The translations under genes were made by a program, and so were the position numbers. Below, piece by piece: positions 1 through 7,477 of a DNA stretch of 18,045 bases; the first letter of the stretch is position 1; every line of letters starts with the position of its first letter. The stretch is from contig PFRK01000022.1 in assembly GCA_002788475.1 (NCBI GenBank), positions 1 to 18,045 on the forward strand. Direction: 5' to 3'. The notes beneath the pieces were generated by a model. It made no database searches. It had not been told where the DNA came from and saw nothing but the letters and a program-made list of their open reading frames with translations. The stretch is from Candidatus Nomurabacteria bacterium CG_4_9_14_0_2_um_filter_32_10. GTDB lineage: Bacteria; Patescibacteriota; Minisyncoccia; Phycocordibacterales; UBA9973.

Positions 1-22
1 AAAAATATAAGTTTTAGTATAG

Positions 23-34
23 TATAAAAATACT
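23..34 (+). promoter_or_regulatory. Possible -10 element of tig, leaderless
   Basis: TATAAA at 23-28 lies 6 bases before the tig ATG, the spacing expected if transcription starts on the start codon. No Shine-Dalgarno sequence precedes the gene. The -35 position would fall at or beyond the window edge, so this is only half a promoter. Confidence 0.35.
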
Positions 35-1114
35 ATGATAAAAGTAACCATAAATAAATTACCAAAAAGTGAGGTGGAAATAGAAGGAGAAATTGAAGCT
101 GATGTTTTTGAAGCATATTTTAATAAAGCTTTAAAAAGACTCGGTGAAAACGTAGAAATAGATGGTTTTCGAAAAGGGAAAGTCCCTGAAAATGTTTTGC
201 TTTCTAAAATTCCTGAAGCACAAATATTAGGAGAAATGGCAGAAATGGCTTTAAGTGAACATTATCCAAAAATATTAGAAGAAAATAAGATAGATGCCAT
301 CAGTCGTCCAGAAATTTCTATCACCAAACTTGCTCGTAAAAATCCTCTAGGATTTAAAATAAAAACTGCCACTATGCCAGAAATGATACTCCCAGACTAC
401 AAACAAAATGCTAAAAAAGTGCTCTCCGAAATAAAAGAGGAAGATAAAAATATAGATGTAACAGAAAAAGAAATCGAAGATACTATTATGGACATCAGAA
501 AATCTCGTGCTCCTAAAATCCATATGAAAGATGAGGCTGAACACATTCATAAGGAAGGAGAAGAACATGTTCACGAAGAACCAAAAGAAACTGAATTACC
601 TGAGTTTAATGACGAATTTGTGCAAGCATTAGGACCCTTCAAAAATGTAAAGGATTTTAAAGAAAAATTAAAAGAAAATATAAAACTAGAAAAAGAAAAT
701 CAAGCAAAAGAAAAAACAAGATTAAAAATCATTGAGAAAATTATTGATGATTCGAAAGTAGAGATGCCAGAAATTTTAATCGAAGTGGAATTAGATAAAA
801 TTTTATACAGAATGGAATCTGACATTACTCAAATGGGATTAAAGTTCGAAGACTATTTAAAACATTTAAACAAAACTATTCCCGATTTAAGGAAAGAATT
901 TAGAACCGACGCAGAAAAAAAAGCAAAACTAGGTTTAGTTCTAAATAAAATTGCTGAAGAAGAAAAAATTAAGGCTGACCCTGAACAAGTTTCAAAAGAA
1001 GTAATACAAATATTGGAACATTACAAAGATGCAGATCCAGAACGCGCTAAACTTCATGCAGAAAATGTGCTAACTAATGAAAAAGTATTTCAATTCTTGG
1101 AAAGTCAGATCTAA
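35..1114 (+). CDS. tig: Trigger factor chaperone lacking the PPIase domain
   Basis: Ribosome-bound chaperone that meets nascent chains at the exit tunnel. The N-terminal ribosome-binding domain is clear: GFRKGKVP at residues 44-51 matches the family's docking loop. The C-terminal helical chaperone domain runs from about residue 190 to the end. At 359 residues it is some 70 shorter than the E. coli protein. The FKBP-type peptidyl-prolyl isomerase domain normally between these parts is missing. In its place is a linker (about 160-190) that is acidic and histidine-rich, with His at 163, 170, 172, 178 and 180. The substrate-cradling function should remain, while isomerase activity is presumably absent. 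The gene stands alone and converges on pyrB. The ATG at 35 is the first in frame and follows a -10-like element directly. Confidence 0.93.
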   Translation: MIKVTINKLPKSEVEIEGEIEADVFEAYFNKALKRLGENVEIDGFRKGKVPENVLLSKIPEAQILGEMAEMALSEHYPKILEENKIDAISRPEISITKLARKNPLGFKIKTATMPEMILPDYKQNAKKVLSEIKEEDKNIDVTEKEIEDTIMDIRKSRAPKIHMKDEAEHIHKEGEEHVHEEPKETELPEFNDEFVQALGPFKNVKDFKEKLKENIKLEKENQAKEKTRLKIIEKIIDDSKVEMPEILIEVELDKILYRMESDITQMGLKFEDYLKHLNKTIPDLRKEFRTDAEKKAKLGLVLNKIAEEEKIKADPEQVSKEVIQILEHYKDADPERAKLHAENVLTNEKVFQFLESQI

Positions 1115-1132
1115 AAGATAAAAATAAATAAA

Positions 1133-1243
1133 AAAAACCAAAAACAATGTTTTTAAGGGGTTTCGAGCGCGACGGCGCGAGAATTTCAGGATTTTTTAAG
1201 CTTCAAAAAATCCGTACCGGCAAAAATATTGTTTTTGGTTTTT
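1133..1243. repeat. Long branched hairpin repeat, copy 1; likely bidirectional terminator
   Basis: The ends pair perfectly over 16 bases (1133-1148, AAAAACCAAAAACAAT, with 1228-1243) and continue to 22 pairs with one G.T wobble. Inside are two further hairpins: GCGC-GACG-GCGC at 1167-1178, and GGATTTTTT/AAAAAATCC at 1189-1197/1205-1213. Both strands end in a T run, and the element fills the gap between convergent tig and pyrB, as a two-way terminator would. A near-identical core occurs at 10850-10962. The small ORF reading through it is not treated as a gene. Confidence 0.85.
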
Positions 1244-1251
1244 CAAATGTC

Positions 1252-2169
1252 CTAAGCCTCCAACGCATAAGGCAAGAGAGCCATACGAATATACAAACCA
1301 TTTTGTGCTTGTCTAAAATAAGCGGCACGAGGATCTTTATCAATTTCCGGATCAATTTCATTTACTCTAGGTAATGGATGCATAATGATTGATTTTTCTT
1401 TCATATCTTTTAAATCTTCTACCTTCAATAAAAATAAATCCTTTACTTTCTCATAATCTTCCAATTTTTCAAAACGCTCTTTTTGAACTCGGGTCATATA
1501 AAGAACTTCTGCATCACTCAATCCTTCTTTTAAACTATTCATTTCTTTAAAAGAAACACCTTTCCCTCTAAGTTCATCTGTATATTCTTTCGGCAAAGCT
1601 AATTCTAAAGGAGAAATAAAATAAAATGTATTATTCGGATACATCATTAAAAGAGGCACGAGGGAGTGCAATGTCCGACTATGTAATAAATCCCCAGCAA
1701 AAGCTATATTTAAATTATCTAAATGACCATGTTCTTTTTTAATTGTATAAAGATCTAAAAATGCCTGAGAGGGATGTTGATTAGACCCATCTCCTGCATT
1801 TATGATAGGTTTAGTAGCTACAGATACAGCTTTTTCTGCTGATCCCTCTTTGGGATGACGCATAACTATAATATCTGCGTAGGAACACAATATTCTAGTA
1901 GTATCCTCTATAGTTTCACCCTTAAAAGTCGAAGAACTCTCTTGTGCATTCTCTACAGAAATAACTTTTGCTCCTAATTTAATTGCTGCTGTTTCAAAAG
2001 AAAGTCTTGTCCTGGTGGAAGGTTCAAAAAAGATACAAGCAACTATTTTATTTTCTAAGATATTTAAATTCTTCCCACTTAAACATTTCTCCTCCATGTG
2101 AGATGCCTCCAATAAAATTTTCTCAACTTCATTCTTATTAAATTGTTCAACTGAAATTATATTTGGCAT
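1252..2169 (-). CDS. pyrB: Aspartate carbamoyltransferase catalytic subunit
   Basis: Condenses carbamoyl phosphate with aspartate, the committed step of pyrimidine synthesis. At 305 residues it has the standard length of the catalytic chain. Visible motifs are the carbamoyl-phosphate site STRTR (51-55), the neighbour-subunit loop SSSTFKGET (78-86, with Lys83), HPSQ (132-135), and HPLPRVNEID near 264-273. The last separates it from ornithine carbamoyltransferase, which carries HCLP there. No regulatory pyrI gene is present. It is the third gene after carA and carB, so carbamoyl phosphate is made and used by one transcription unit. The 79-base gap to carB holds a repeat hairpin and a TATAAT that could give extra transcription. 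The stop is TAG, and the gene ends 9 bases from the hairpin repeat. Confidence 0.95.
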   Translation of the reverse strand: MPNIISVEQFNKNEVEKILLEASHMEEKCLSGKNLNILENKIVACIFFEPSTRTRLSFETAAIKLGAKVISVENAQESSSTFKGETIEDTTRILCSYADIIVMRHPKEGSAEKAVSVATKPIINAGDGSNQHPSQAFLDLYTIKKEHGHLDNLNIAFAGDLLHSRTLHSLVPLLMMYPNNTFYFISPLELALPKEYTDELRGKGVSFKEMNSLKEGLSDAEVLYMTRVQKERFEKLEDYEKVKDLFLLKVEDLKDMKEKSIIMHPLPRVNEIDPEIDKDPRAAYFRQAQNGLYIRMALLPYALEA

Positions 2170-2202
2170 ACCGGTACTAAAATTTTATTAATAATCTTTA
2201 TC

Positions 2203-2242
2203 ATTATACCCCGTAATCAAAAATTTAGTACGGGACAGGTAA
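2203..2242. repeat. TTACCTGTC-type dispersed repeat, copy A, in the carB-pyrB spacer
   Basis: Read on the minus strand, TTACCTGTCCCGTACT followed by AAATTTTTGAT and TACGGGG forms a hairpin with a CCCGTA/TACGGG stem (2210-2215/2229-2234). The same order of blocks recurs at 5485-5525 in the 3' end of carA. A TATAAT (2203-2208, minus) follows directly and lies 33 bases before the pyrB start, but it has no clear -35. Confidence 0.6.
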
Positions 2243-2248
2243 AAAATT

Positions 2249-5200
2249 TTAATTTAAATACTTTTTATAAGATTTAATCTCTAAATCATAAATATTATAA
2301 TTAGCCAAAGATTTTATAAAAGCCCGTGCTAAATTTAAATCGGTAAATAAAGGAATTTGATTATCTACTGTCTTGCGACGGACACGGAAACCATCAGTAA
2401 TAGTCCTTTTTATTTTATTTTCTTCTTTTTTAGAACTATCTATCGTCTCAACCTTACTTAAATTTACCACAAAAGCTACCTTTTCACCCTCAATAATGTC
2501 TAAAACATTTGGAGACTGTTCAGATGCTTTTCTCATAGAAGTACAATTTATATTATGACTATCAAAAAATTCTGCTGTTGTATCTGTTGCAAAAATATTA
2601 TAACCAAGAGATATAAGTATATGAGCTTCTTCTAGAAATTTTGCTTTATTTAAACCACCTCCCAAAGAAAGAAGAACATTTTTTCTACTAAAATCAAATT
2701 TATTAGCACTTAAAATTGATTTTAGTAATGCTTCATTATAATCCTTACCGAAACAAGCCACTTCTCCAGTGGAGGACATTTCTACTCGGAGGATTGGATC
2801 AGCCCCATTTAATCTAGCAAAAGAAAATTGAGATGATTTTACTAAAACACTCTTTGGATAAATAAATGAATGAGGTATAGCAGATTTGAAGAAACTTGCT
2901 ACCACCATTTCTGGAAAATTCACATCCATAGCCTTAGAAAGAAAAGGAAAAGTGCGACTAGCTCGTAAATTAACTTCAATAACATAAGGAATATTATTCT
3001 TTACTAAAAATTGTATATTAACTGGTCCAGTAATAGAAAGTTCTAAAGCTATTTTCTTTGAAATTTCACGCAATTGAAATTCAGTAGAAGCATAAACTCT
3101 CTGTGTAGGATAGACGATAGTGGCATCTCCTGAATGTACACCAGCATTTTCTATATGTTCAGATATACCATAAACCATCAATTCTCCATCTTGGGCTATA
3201 GCATCAAATTCAAGTTCTTTTGCATTTTCTATAAATTTAGAAATAGTTACAGGATGCAATGGGCTCAAAATAGCCGCTTTATTAATAAAATTAAATAGTT
3301 GTGTTTTGTTGTAACACACTCTCATAGCAGAACCAGACAAAACATATGAAGGTCTGACTAAAACTGGAAAGCCTTCATTTTTTGTAAACTTAATAGCCTC
3401 TTTCATAGAAGTAAAACTTTGCCATTTTGGTTGGAGAATATTCAATTTATCAAGTAGAGCAGAAAAAGCATTGCGGTCTTCAGCACGATCTATATTATCA
3501 GCTGTAGTACCTAAAATGTTAAAACCTTCACGAGAAAGTTTTTTTGCAAGATTATTAGGCCTCTGACCTCCTACAGAAATTATTAATCCATAGGCAGATT
3601 CAAATTCAAAAATATCAGAAACAGTTTCAAAAGATAAATCCTCAAAATACAATCTATCAGACATATCATAATCAGTAGATACAGTTTCTGGATTACAATT
3701 TATAATGATAGATTTTTTGTTATATTTTTTTAAAGCCAAACTCGCATTTACGCAAGACCAATCAAATTCTACAGAAGAACCTATATGATATGGACCACTT
3801 CCTAATACAACGACAGCTTTTTTACCAATTGGTGATACATCATTATGAGCTCCATGATATGTCAGATAAAGATAATTCGTTTTAGCTGGAACTTCCCCTG
3901 CTAATGTATCTATAGCAAAAACAGATGGTTTAATGTCCATACCTTTGCGTAATTTACGAATCTCAAATTCCGTTTTTCCACAAAGTTTACCAATTTTTTT
4001 ATCAGAAAAACCAGTCTGTTTTAACTCAAGCATTTTTTCTTTATTTAAAATTTTATTTTTAGAAAACTTTTTTTCTAAATTTACTATATTTTCAATTCTA
4101 TGCAAAAACCACAAATCAACACCAGTCATTTTATAAATCAAAGATATATCAATTCCTTTTTCTATATTTTTTGCTATAGCAAATATTCTTTTGGGTGTCG
4201 GAATAGATAAAAACTTTTTAATTTCTTTTTCATTTTTAAAAATATCATCAGTAACACTTTCATATATTCCTGACTGCATACGTACTGCTTTCTGTAAGGC
4301 CTCTTCAAAAGAACGACCAACAGCCATTACTTCTCCTATAGACTTCATTGCACTACCTATGCTCTCTTCAACACCTTTAAATTTATCCAGATCCCATCTA
4401 GACATTTTAACTACCACATAATCAAGAGCTGGTTCAAAAAAACTTTGAGTTACTTTTGTAATTTTATTTTCTATCTCAAGTAAACTTTTTCCAAGTGCAA
4501 GTTTCGCTGCTACATAAGCGAGAGGATACCCTGTAGCTTTTGAGGCAAGAGCACTAGAACGAGAAAGACGTGCATTAACCTCTATAACAAAATATTCTAG
4601 TTTTCCCTCTTCAGGATTAGGATTTAATGCAAATTGAACATTACATTCGCCTACAATTTTTAAACTTTCCACAATCTTCATGCTCGCTTGTCGCAACCCA
4701 TGATATTCATCATTGTTTAATGTCTGGCTAGGTGCTATAACGATCGAATCACCAGTATGAATACCAAGCGGATCAAAATTTTCCATATTACAAACCGTGA
4801 CTATATTCCCATATCTATCACGCACTACTTCATATTCAATTTCCTTAAAGTGATGCAAATATTTTTCGATTAAAACTTGCGGTGATATTAAAAGAGCACC
4901 TTTTACTATCTCTTCTAATTCATTCATATTGGCAACAACTCCTGATTTTTGTCCACCCAAAGCAAATGCAGCTCGAATCATCAAAGGGAAGCCAATTTCC
5001 TTTGCAATAATTTTTGAATCTTTCAAATTCGTAGCACTACCTGAAAGTGGAACGGGAATACCTATTTTTTTTAAATGTGACGCAAATAATTCTCTATCTT
5101 CAGTCAACTCTATTGCTGAAACAGGACTCCCAAGAACTTCTACCTTATATTTTTTTAATATACCTTTTTCACTTAAGGCTAAACCACAGTTAAGTGCAGT

Positions 5201-5476
5201 TTGTCCACCAAATGATAGTACTATTCCATCGGGACGCTCTTTAGCAATAACTTTTTCCACAAAATATTCATTAATAGGTAAAAAATATACTTCGTCTGCA
5301 AGATTTTTAGAAGTTTGAAAAGTAGCAATATTAGGATTTACTAAAATAACTTTTATTTTTTCTTCTTTTAATGCTTTTATTGCTTGACTACCACTATAAT
5401 CAAACTCGCCTGCTTCACCTATCTTTAAAGCACCAGAACCAAGAACTAATATTTTTTTGTAAATTAATTTTTTCAT
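2249..5476 (-). CDS. carB: Carbamoyl-phosphate synthase large subunit
   Basis: Makes carbamoyl phosphate from bicarbonate, ATP and ammonia supplied by CarA. At 1075 residues it is full length. The first ATP-grasp half starts at LGSGALKIGEAGEFDYSGSQ and contains EVNARLSRSSALASKATGYP. A linker/oligomerisation region follows, then the second half beginning VVVLGSGPYHIGSSVEFDW with its own EVNLRASRTFPF. Last is an MGS-like allosteric domain (about the last 140 residues) with DGFRVRRKTVDNQIPL. The N-terminal blocks (KIGEAGEFDYSGSQA, NPNIATFQTS, CNMENFDPLGIHTGDS) are the variant I associate with eukaryotic CAD/CPS and Bacteroidetes CarB; the E. coli type reads VIGQACEFDYSGAQA. The start codon lies 3 bases after the carA stop, so translation is probably coupled. 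Confidence 0.95.
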   Translation of the reverse strand: MKKLIYKKILVLGSGALKIGEAGEFDYSGSQAIKALKEEKIKVILVNPNIATFQTSKNLADEVYFLPINEYFVEKVIAKERPDGIVLSFGGQTALNCGLALSEKGILKKYKVEVLGSPVSAIELTEDRELFASHLKKIGIPVPLSGSATNLKDSKIIAKEIGFPLMIRAAFALGGQKSGVVANMNELEEIVKGALLISPQVLIEKYLHHFKEIEYEVVRDRYGNIVTVCNMENFDPLGIHTGDSIVIAPSQTLNNDEYHGLRQASMKIVESLKIVGECNVQFALNPNPEEGKLEYFVIEVNARLSRSSALASKATGYPLAYVAAKLALGKSLLEIENKITKVTQSFFEPALDYVVVKMSRWDLDKFKGVEESIGSAMKSIGEVMAVGRSFEEALQKAVRMQSGIYESVTDDIFKNEKEIKKFLSIPTPKRIFAIAKNIEKGIDISLIYKMTGVDLWFLHRIENIVNLEKKFSKNKILNKEKMLELKQTGFSDKKIGKLCGKTEFEIRKLRKGMDIKPSVFAIDTLAGEVPAKTNYLYLTYHGAHNDVSPIGKKAVVVLGSGPYHIGSSVEFDWSCVNASLALKKYNKKSIIINCNPETVSTDYDMSDRLYFEDLSFETVSDIFEFESAYGLIISVGGQRPNNLAKKLSREGFNILGTTADNIDRAEDRNAFSALLDKLNILQPKWQSFTSMKEAIKFTKNEGFPVLVRPSYVLSGSAMRVCYNKTQLFNFINKAAILSPLHPVTISKFIENAKELEFDAIAQDGELMVYGISEHIENAGVHSGDATIVYPTQRVYASTEFQLREISKKIALELSITGPVNIQFLVKNNIPYVIEVNLRASRTFPFLSKAMDVNFPEMVVASFFKSAIPHSFIYPKSVLVKSSQFSFARLNGADPILRVEMSSTGEVACFGKDYNEALLKSILSANKFDFSRKNVLLSLGGGLNKAKFLEEAHILISLGYNIFATDTTAEFFDSHNINCTSMRKASEQSPNVLDIIEGEKVAFVVNLSKVETIDSSKKEENKIKRTITDGFRVRRKTVDNQIPLFTDLNLARAFIKSLANYNIYDLEIKSYKKYLN

Positions 5477-5479
5477 ATT

Positions 5480-6580
5480 TTACTTTACCTGTCTCGTAGT
5501 GAATTTTACTCTACTACTGGGATAAACTCGATTACTACTTTTTAAGCCTATTTTCTTAAAGAAAAAATCAAAAATCCAATCCGTATCAATTGGCCCAGGA
5601 GAACTTTCAGGATGAAACTGTACAGACATAAATGGTAAATCGTTATGTATGATGCCCTCATTTGTATTATCATTTGCATTGTAGAACCATTCTTTAAAAC
5701 CGTGAGGGATTCTCTTAACTGCAAAACCATGATTCTGTGTTGTTAAATAACATTTATTGGTACCACTTAAGACAACAGGTTGATTCTGGCTCCTATGCCC
5801 AAATTTTAGTTTATATGTAGTACCACCCAAAGCTAAAGTTAAAATTTGATTACCAAGACAGATACCAAAAATAGGAATCTTTTTCAGAAGTATTTTTTTA
5901 ACATTATTAATAGTAATTTTTGCTTTTAACGGATCACCAGGCCCATTTGAAATAATTACCGCAGAAAATAGAAACTCAAGTTTTGAAACATCAGTATTCC
6001 AAGGTACGACTACAACTTTAAATCTCTTGTCTACAAGTCTCCTCACAATATTTCTCTTCACTCCACAATCTATCAATACAACCGTATCTTTTCCATTCCC
6101 AAAATATAATATTTCTTTTGTAGAAACTTCAGCCACTAAATTTCTTCTATTCGGATCTTCAAATTTTACTAAATTACGACCTGCAATTATTTTTCCAAGT
6201 AAAACACCATCGCTTCTTAATTTTTGCGTCAATCCTCTAGTATCTTTTATTTGAAGTAAAGGCACACCTTCTTTCTTCAACCACTGCCCTAAGGTCTGCA
6301 AACTAGAATAGTGTGAAGGAGTATCTATATAATTACAAACTATCAACCCTGAAATTTGAATTTTCTCAGATTCCCACAAACTTTTTTCAGGAACACCATA
6401 ATTCCCTATCAAAGGAAAAGTTAAAACTAGTATCTGACCTCGAAAAGAAGGATCTGTAATTGCTTCAGGATAACCCACCATTCCAGTAGCAAAAACTACT
6501 TCACCAGAAACAGATTTTTCTGCTCCAAAATTTTTACCTAAATATTCTGTCCCATCTTTTAAAATTAATTTAATACTCAT
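5480..6580 (-). CDS. carA: Carbamoyl-phosphate synthase small (glutaminase) subunit
   Basis: Class I glutamine amidotransferase that feeds ammonia to CarB. The N-terminal half starts MSIKLILKDGTEYLGKNFGA and has the usual ATGMVGYPEAITDPS block. The amidotransferase half carries the nucleophile Cys241 in GICLGNQ, NHGFAV near 283-288, and the His323/Glu325 pair in FHPESSPGP. I start at the ATG at 6580 (366 residues). The upstream TTG at 6613 would add 11 non-homologous residues and lies in the loop of a terminator hairpin. The last ~15 residues (VYPSSRVKFTTRQVK) come from a dispersed repeat and are probably an added tail. The gene is first in the carA-carB-pyrB operon, and expression is probably set by the attenuator just upstream. 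Confidence 0.94.
   Translation of the reverse strand: MSIKLILKDGTEYLGKNFGAEKSVSGEVVFATGMVGYPEAITDPSFRGQILVLTFPLIGNYGVPEKSLWESEKIQISGLIVCNYIDTPSHYSSLQTLGQWLKKEGVPLLQIKDTRGLTQKLRSDGVLLGKIIAGRNLVKFEDPNRRNLVAEVSTKEILYFGNGKDTVVLIDCGVKRNIVRRLVDKRFKVVVVPWNTDVSKLEFLFSAVIISNGPGDPLKAKITINNVKKILLKKIPIFGICLGNQILTLALGGTTYKLKFGHRSQNQPVVLSGTNKCYLTTQNHGFAVKRIPHGFKEWFYNANDNTNEGIIHNDLPFMSVQFHPESSPGPIDTDWIFDFFFKKIGLKSSNRVYPSSRVKFTTRQVK
5485..5525. repeat. TTACCTGTC-type dispersed repeat, copy B, inside the carA 3' end
   Basis: TTACCTGTCTCGTAGT, then GAATTTTAC, then CTACTACTGGGATAA follows the same block order as the copy upstream of pyrB. GTAGT/ACTAC arms form the hairpin. It lies within carA and encodes most of the C-terminal tail after SSNR. 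Confidence 0.6.
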
Positions 6581-6595
6581 ATATCTCAGGTAGAC

Positions 6596-6622
6596 AAAAA
6601 AATAACCCCACAACAGGGGTTA
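6596..6622 (-). terminator. Intrinsic terminator in the carA leader (attenuator candidate)
   Basis: On the minus strand TAACCCC-TGTTGT-GGGGTTA forms a 7-pair stem and runs directly into seven T's. It lies downstream of a good promoter and only about 15 bases before the carA ATG, so it can only act by reducing transcription of the operon that follows. Confidence 0.8.
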
Positions 6623-6679
6623 AAAAATAAAAAATAGATTAAAATTCATAATATTGATTTGTGACCTCTCTCTTATCAT
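6620..6679 (-). CDS. Putative leader peptide of the carAB-pyrB operon
   Basis: A 19-codon ORF reads MIRERSQINIMNFNLFFIF. Its ATG is 8 bases after a -10 element, so the transcript would begin at or within a base or two of the start codon, as inferred for other genes here. The second half is almost all U in the mRNA, and the TAA stop is the first three bases of the terminator stem. This is the geometry of the E. coli pyrBI leader, where polymerase pausing in a U-rich tract at low UTP lets the ribosome reach and block the terminator. Function is inferred from position; no homology is claimed. A shorter version could start at the internal ATG (Met11). Confidence 0.5.
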   Translation of the reverse strand: MIRERSQINIMNFNLFFIF

Positions 6680-6687
6680 TGGATAAA

Positions 6688-6715
6688 ATAATATCACTTT
6701 TTAAAATACAAACAA
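6688..6715 (-). promoter_or_regulatory. Promoter of the carA-carB-pyrB operon
   Basis: TTGTTT (6710-6715), a 16-base spacer and TATTAT (6688-6693) on the minus strand. The predicted start is near 6681, about 100 bases before the carA ATG and just before the leader ORF. Confidence 0.6.
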
Positions 6716-6735
6716 GCCTTTCTTTATAAATAAAA

Positions 6736-6744
6736 TGTGGATAA
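6736..6744 (-). promoter_or_regulatory. DnaA-box-like nonamer
   Basis: TGTGGATAA is the exact reverse complement of the consensus DnaA box TTATCCACA. It lies in the divergent carA/clpP promoter region, and the 13-mer TGTGGATAACCCA recurs at 10827. A single box cannot be told from chance. Confidence 0.3.
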
Positions 6745-6764
6745 CCCACAAAAAAGCCTAAAAC

Positions 6765-6791
6765 TTGAGAAATTTTCAAATTAGATATAGT
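6765..6791 (+). promoter_or_regulatory. Possible clpP promoter
   Basis: TTGAGA (6765-6770), a 15-base spacer and TATAGT (6786-6791), which ends 8 bases before the clpP ATG. The spacer is short. The -10 placement again suggests an almost leaderless mRNA. Confidence 0.4.
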
Positions 6792-6799
6792 ATTAAAGT

Positions 6800-7399
6800 A
6801 TGTTAATACCAACTGTAATAGAGAAGTCACAATTTGGAGAAAGAGCTTACGATATATATTCTAGGCTTTTGAGAGAAAGAATAGTCTTCCTTGCAGGCCC
6901 TATAGATGATAATGTAGCAAATATCATCATTGCTCAACTTCTCTTTTTGGAATCAGAAGACTCTAAAAAAGATATCTCCCTTTATATAAACTCCCCCGGT
7001 GGATCTGTCACCTCAACTTTAGCTATAGCAGATACAATGAATCATGTCCGTCCTGATATTTCTACTTTTTGTGTAGGTATAGCAGCATCTGGAGCAGCTA
7101 TCATTTTATCAGCAGGTAAAAAAGGTAAAAGATTTATTTTACCAAATGCAGAAATAATGATTCATCAACCATTGGGTGGTGTAGAAGGCCAAGCTACAGA
7201 TATAGCAATTACTGCAAAACACATTTTAAAAACAAGAGATAATTTAAATAAAATTTTAGCCAAAAATACAGGTAAGTCTCTTGTTCAAATAGAAAAAGAT
7301 GTAGAAAGAGATTTCTTTATGGACGCAGAAGAAGCTAAAAAATATGGAATTATCGATGAAATAGTTACAAAATCCAAAACTCCTACTTCAAAATCTTAA
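6800..7399 (+). CDS. clpP: ATP-dependent Clp protease proteolytic subunit
   Basis: Serine peptidase that forms the two-ring barrel fed by Clp ATPases, responsible for cytoplasmic protein turnover. The length of 199 residues is typical. The catalytic triad is Ser97 in GIAASGAA, His122 in MIHQPLGG and Asp171 in ERDFFMDAEEA. The oxyanion strand block INSPGGSV is at 64-70. The residue after the catalytic serine is Gly, where many family members have Met (AASMGA); this is a mild variant. There is no N-terminal extension. No Clp ATPase gene lies nearby. It is divergent from carA and ends at its own terminator. No Shine-Dalgarno sequence precedes the ATG. Confidence 0.96.
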   Translation: MLIPTVIEKSQFGERAYDIYSRLLRERIVFLAGPIDDNVANIIIAQLLFLESEDSKKDISLYINSPGGSVTSTLAIADTMNHVRPDISTFCVGIAASGAAIILSAGKKGKRFILPNAEIMIHQPLGGVEGQATDIAITAKHILKTRDNLNKILAKNTGKSLVQIEKDVERDFFMDAEEAKKYGIIDEIVTKSKTPTSKS

Positions 7400-7403
7400 T
7401 CAA

Positions 7404-7438
7404 AATAAAAAACCCCGCTAGTATAAATACTGCGGGGT
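7404..7438 (-). terminator. Terminator for the small gene on the minus strand
   Basis: ACCCCGC/GCGGGGT (7412-7418/7432-7438) with an inner GTAT/ATAC stem. On the minus strand it is followed by six T's, so it serves the 66-residue gene that converges on clpP. Confidence 0.8.
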
Positions 7439-7439
7439 A

Positions 7440-7468
7440 CTCTAGCGCATGCCACTAGAGATTTTTTT
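7440..7468 (+). terminator. clpP terminator
   Basis: CTCTAG/CTAGAG stem (7440-7445/7455-7460) followed by A and seven T's on the plus strand. It directly abuts the minus-strand terminator, so each strand has its own hairpin. Confidence 0.75.
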
Positions 7469-7477
7469 AAAAAAACT

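Noticed and set aside
1147..1374. Plus-strand 75-residue ORF starting MFLRGFERDG
   Set aside because: Shares its start with the ORF at 10865, which looks like a small protein family, but the shared part is the hairpin repeat and the rest is antisense to pyrB.
4929..5318. Plus-strand 129-residue ORF inside carB
   Set aside because: Shadow frame antisense to well-conserved carB; no start signal or recognisable protein.
6581..6613. Longer carA start (TTG at 6613)
   Set aside because: The start would lie in the terminator loop and the extra residues do not match the family; the ATG at 6580 does.
6639..6830. Minus-strand 63-residue ORF in the carA/clpP gap
   Set aside because: It crosses the clpP start and the car promoter and has no start signal. 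The leader ORF in another frame fits the promoter and terminator better.
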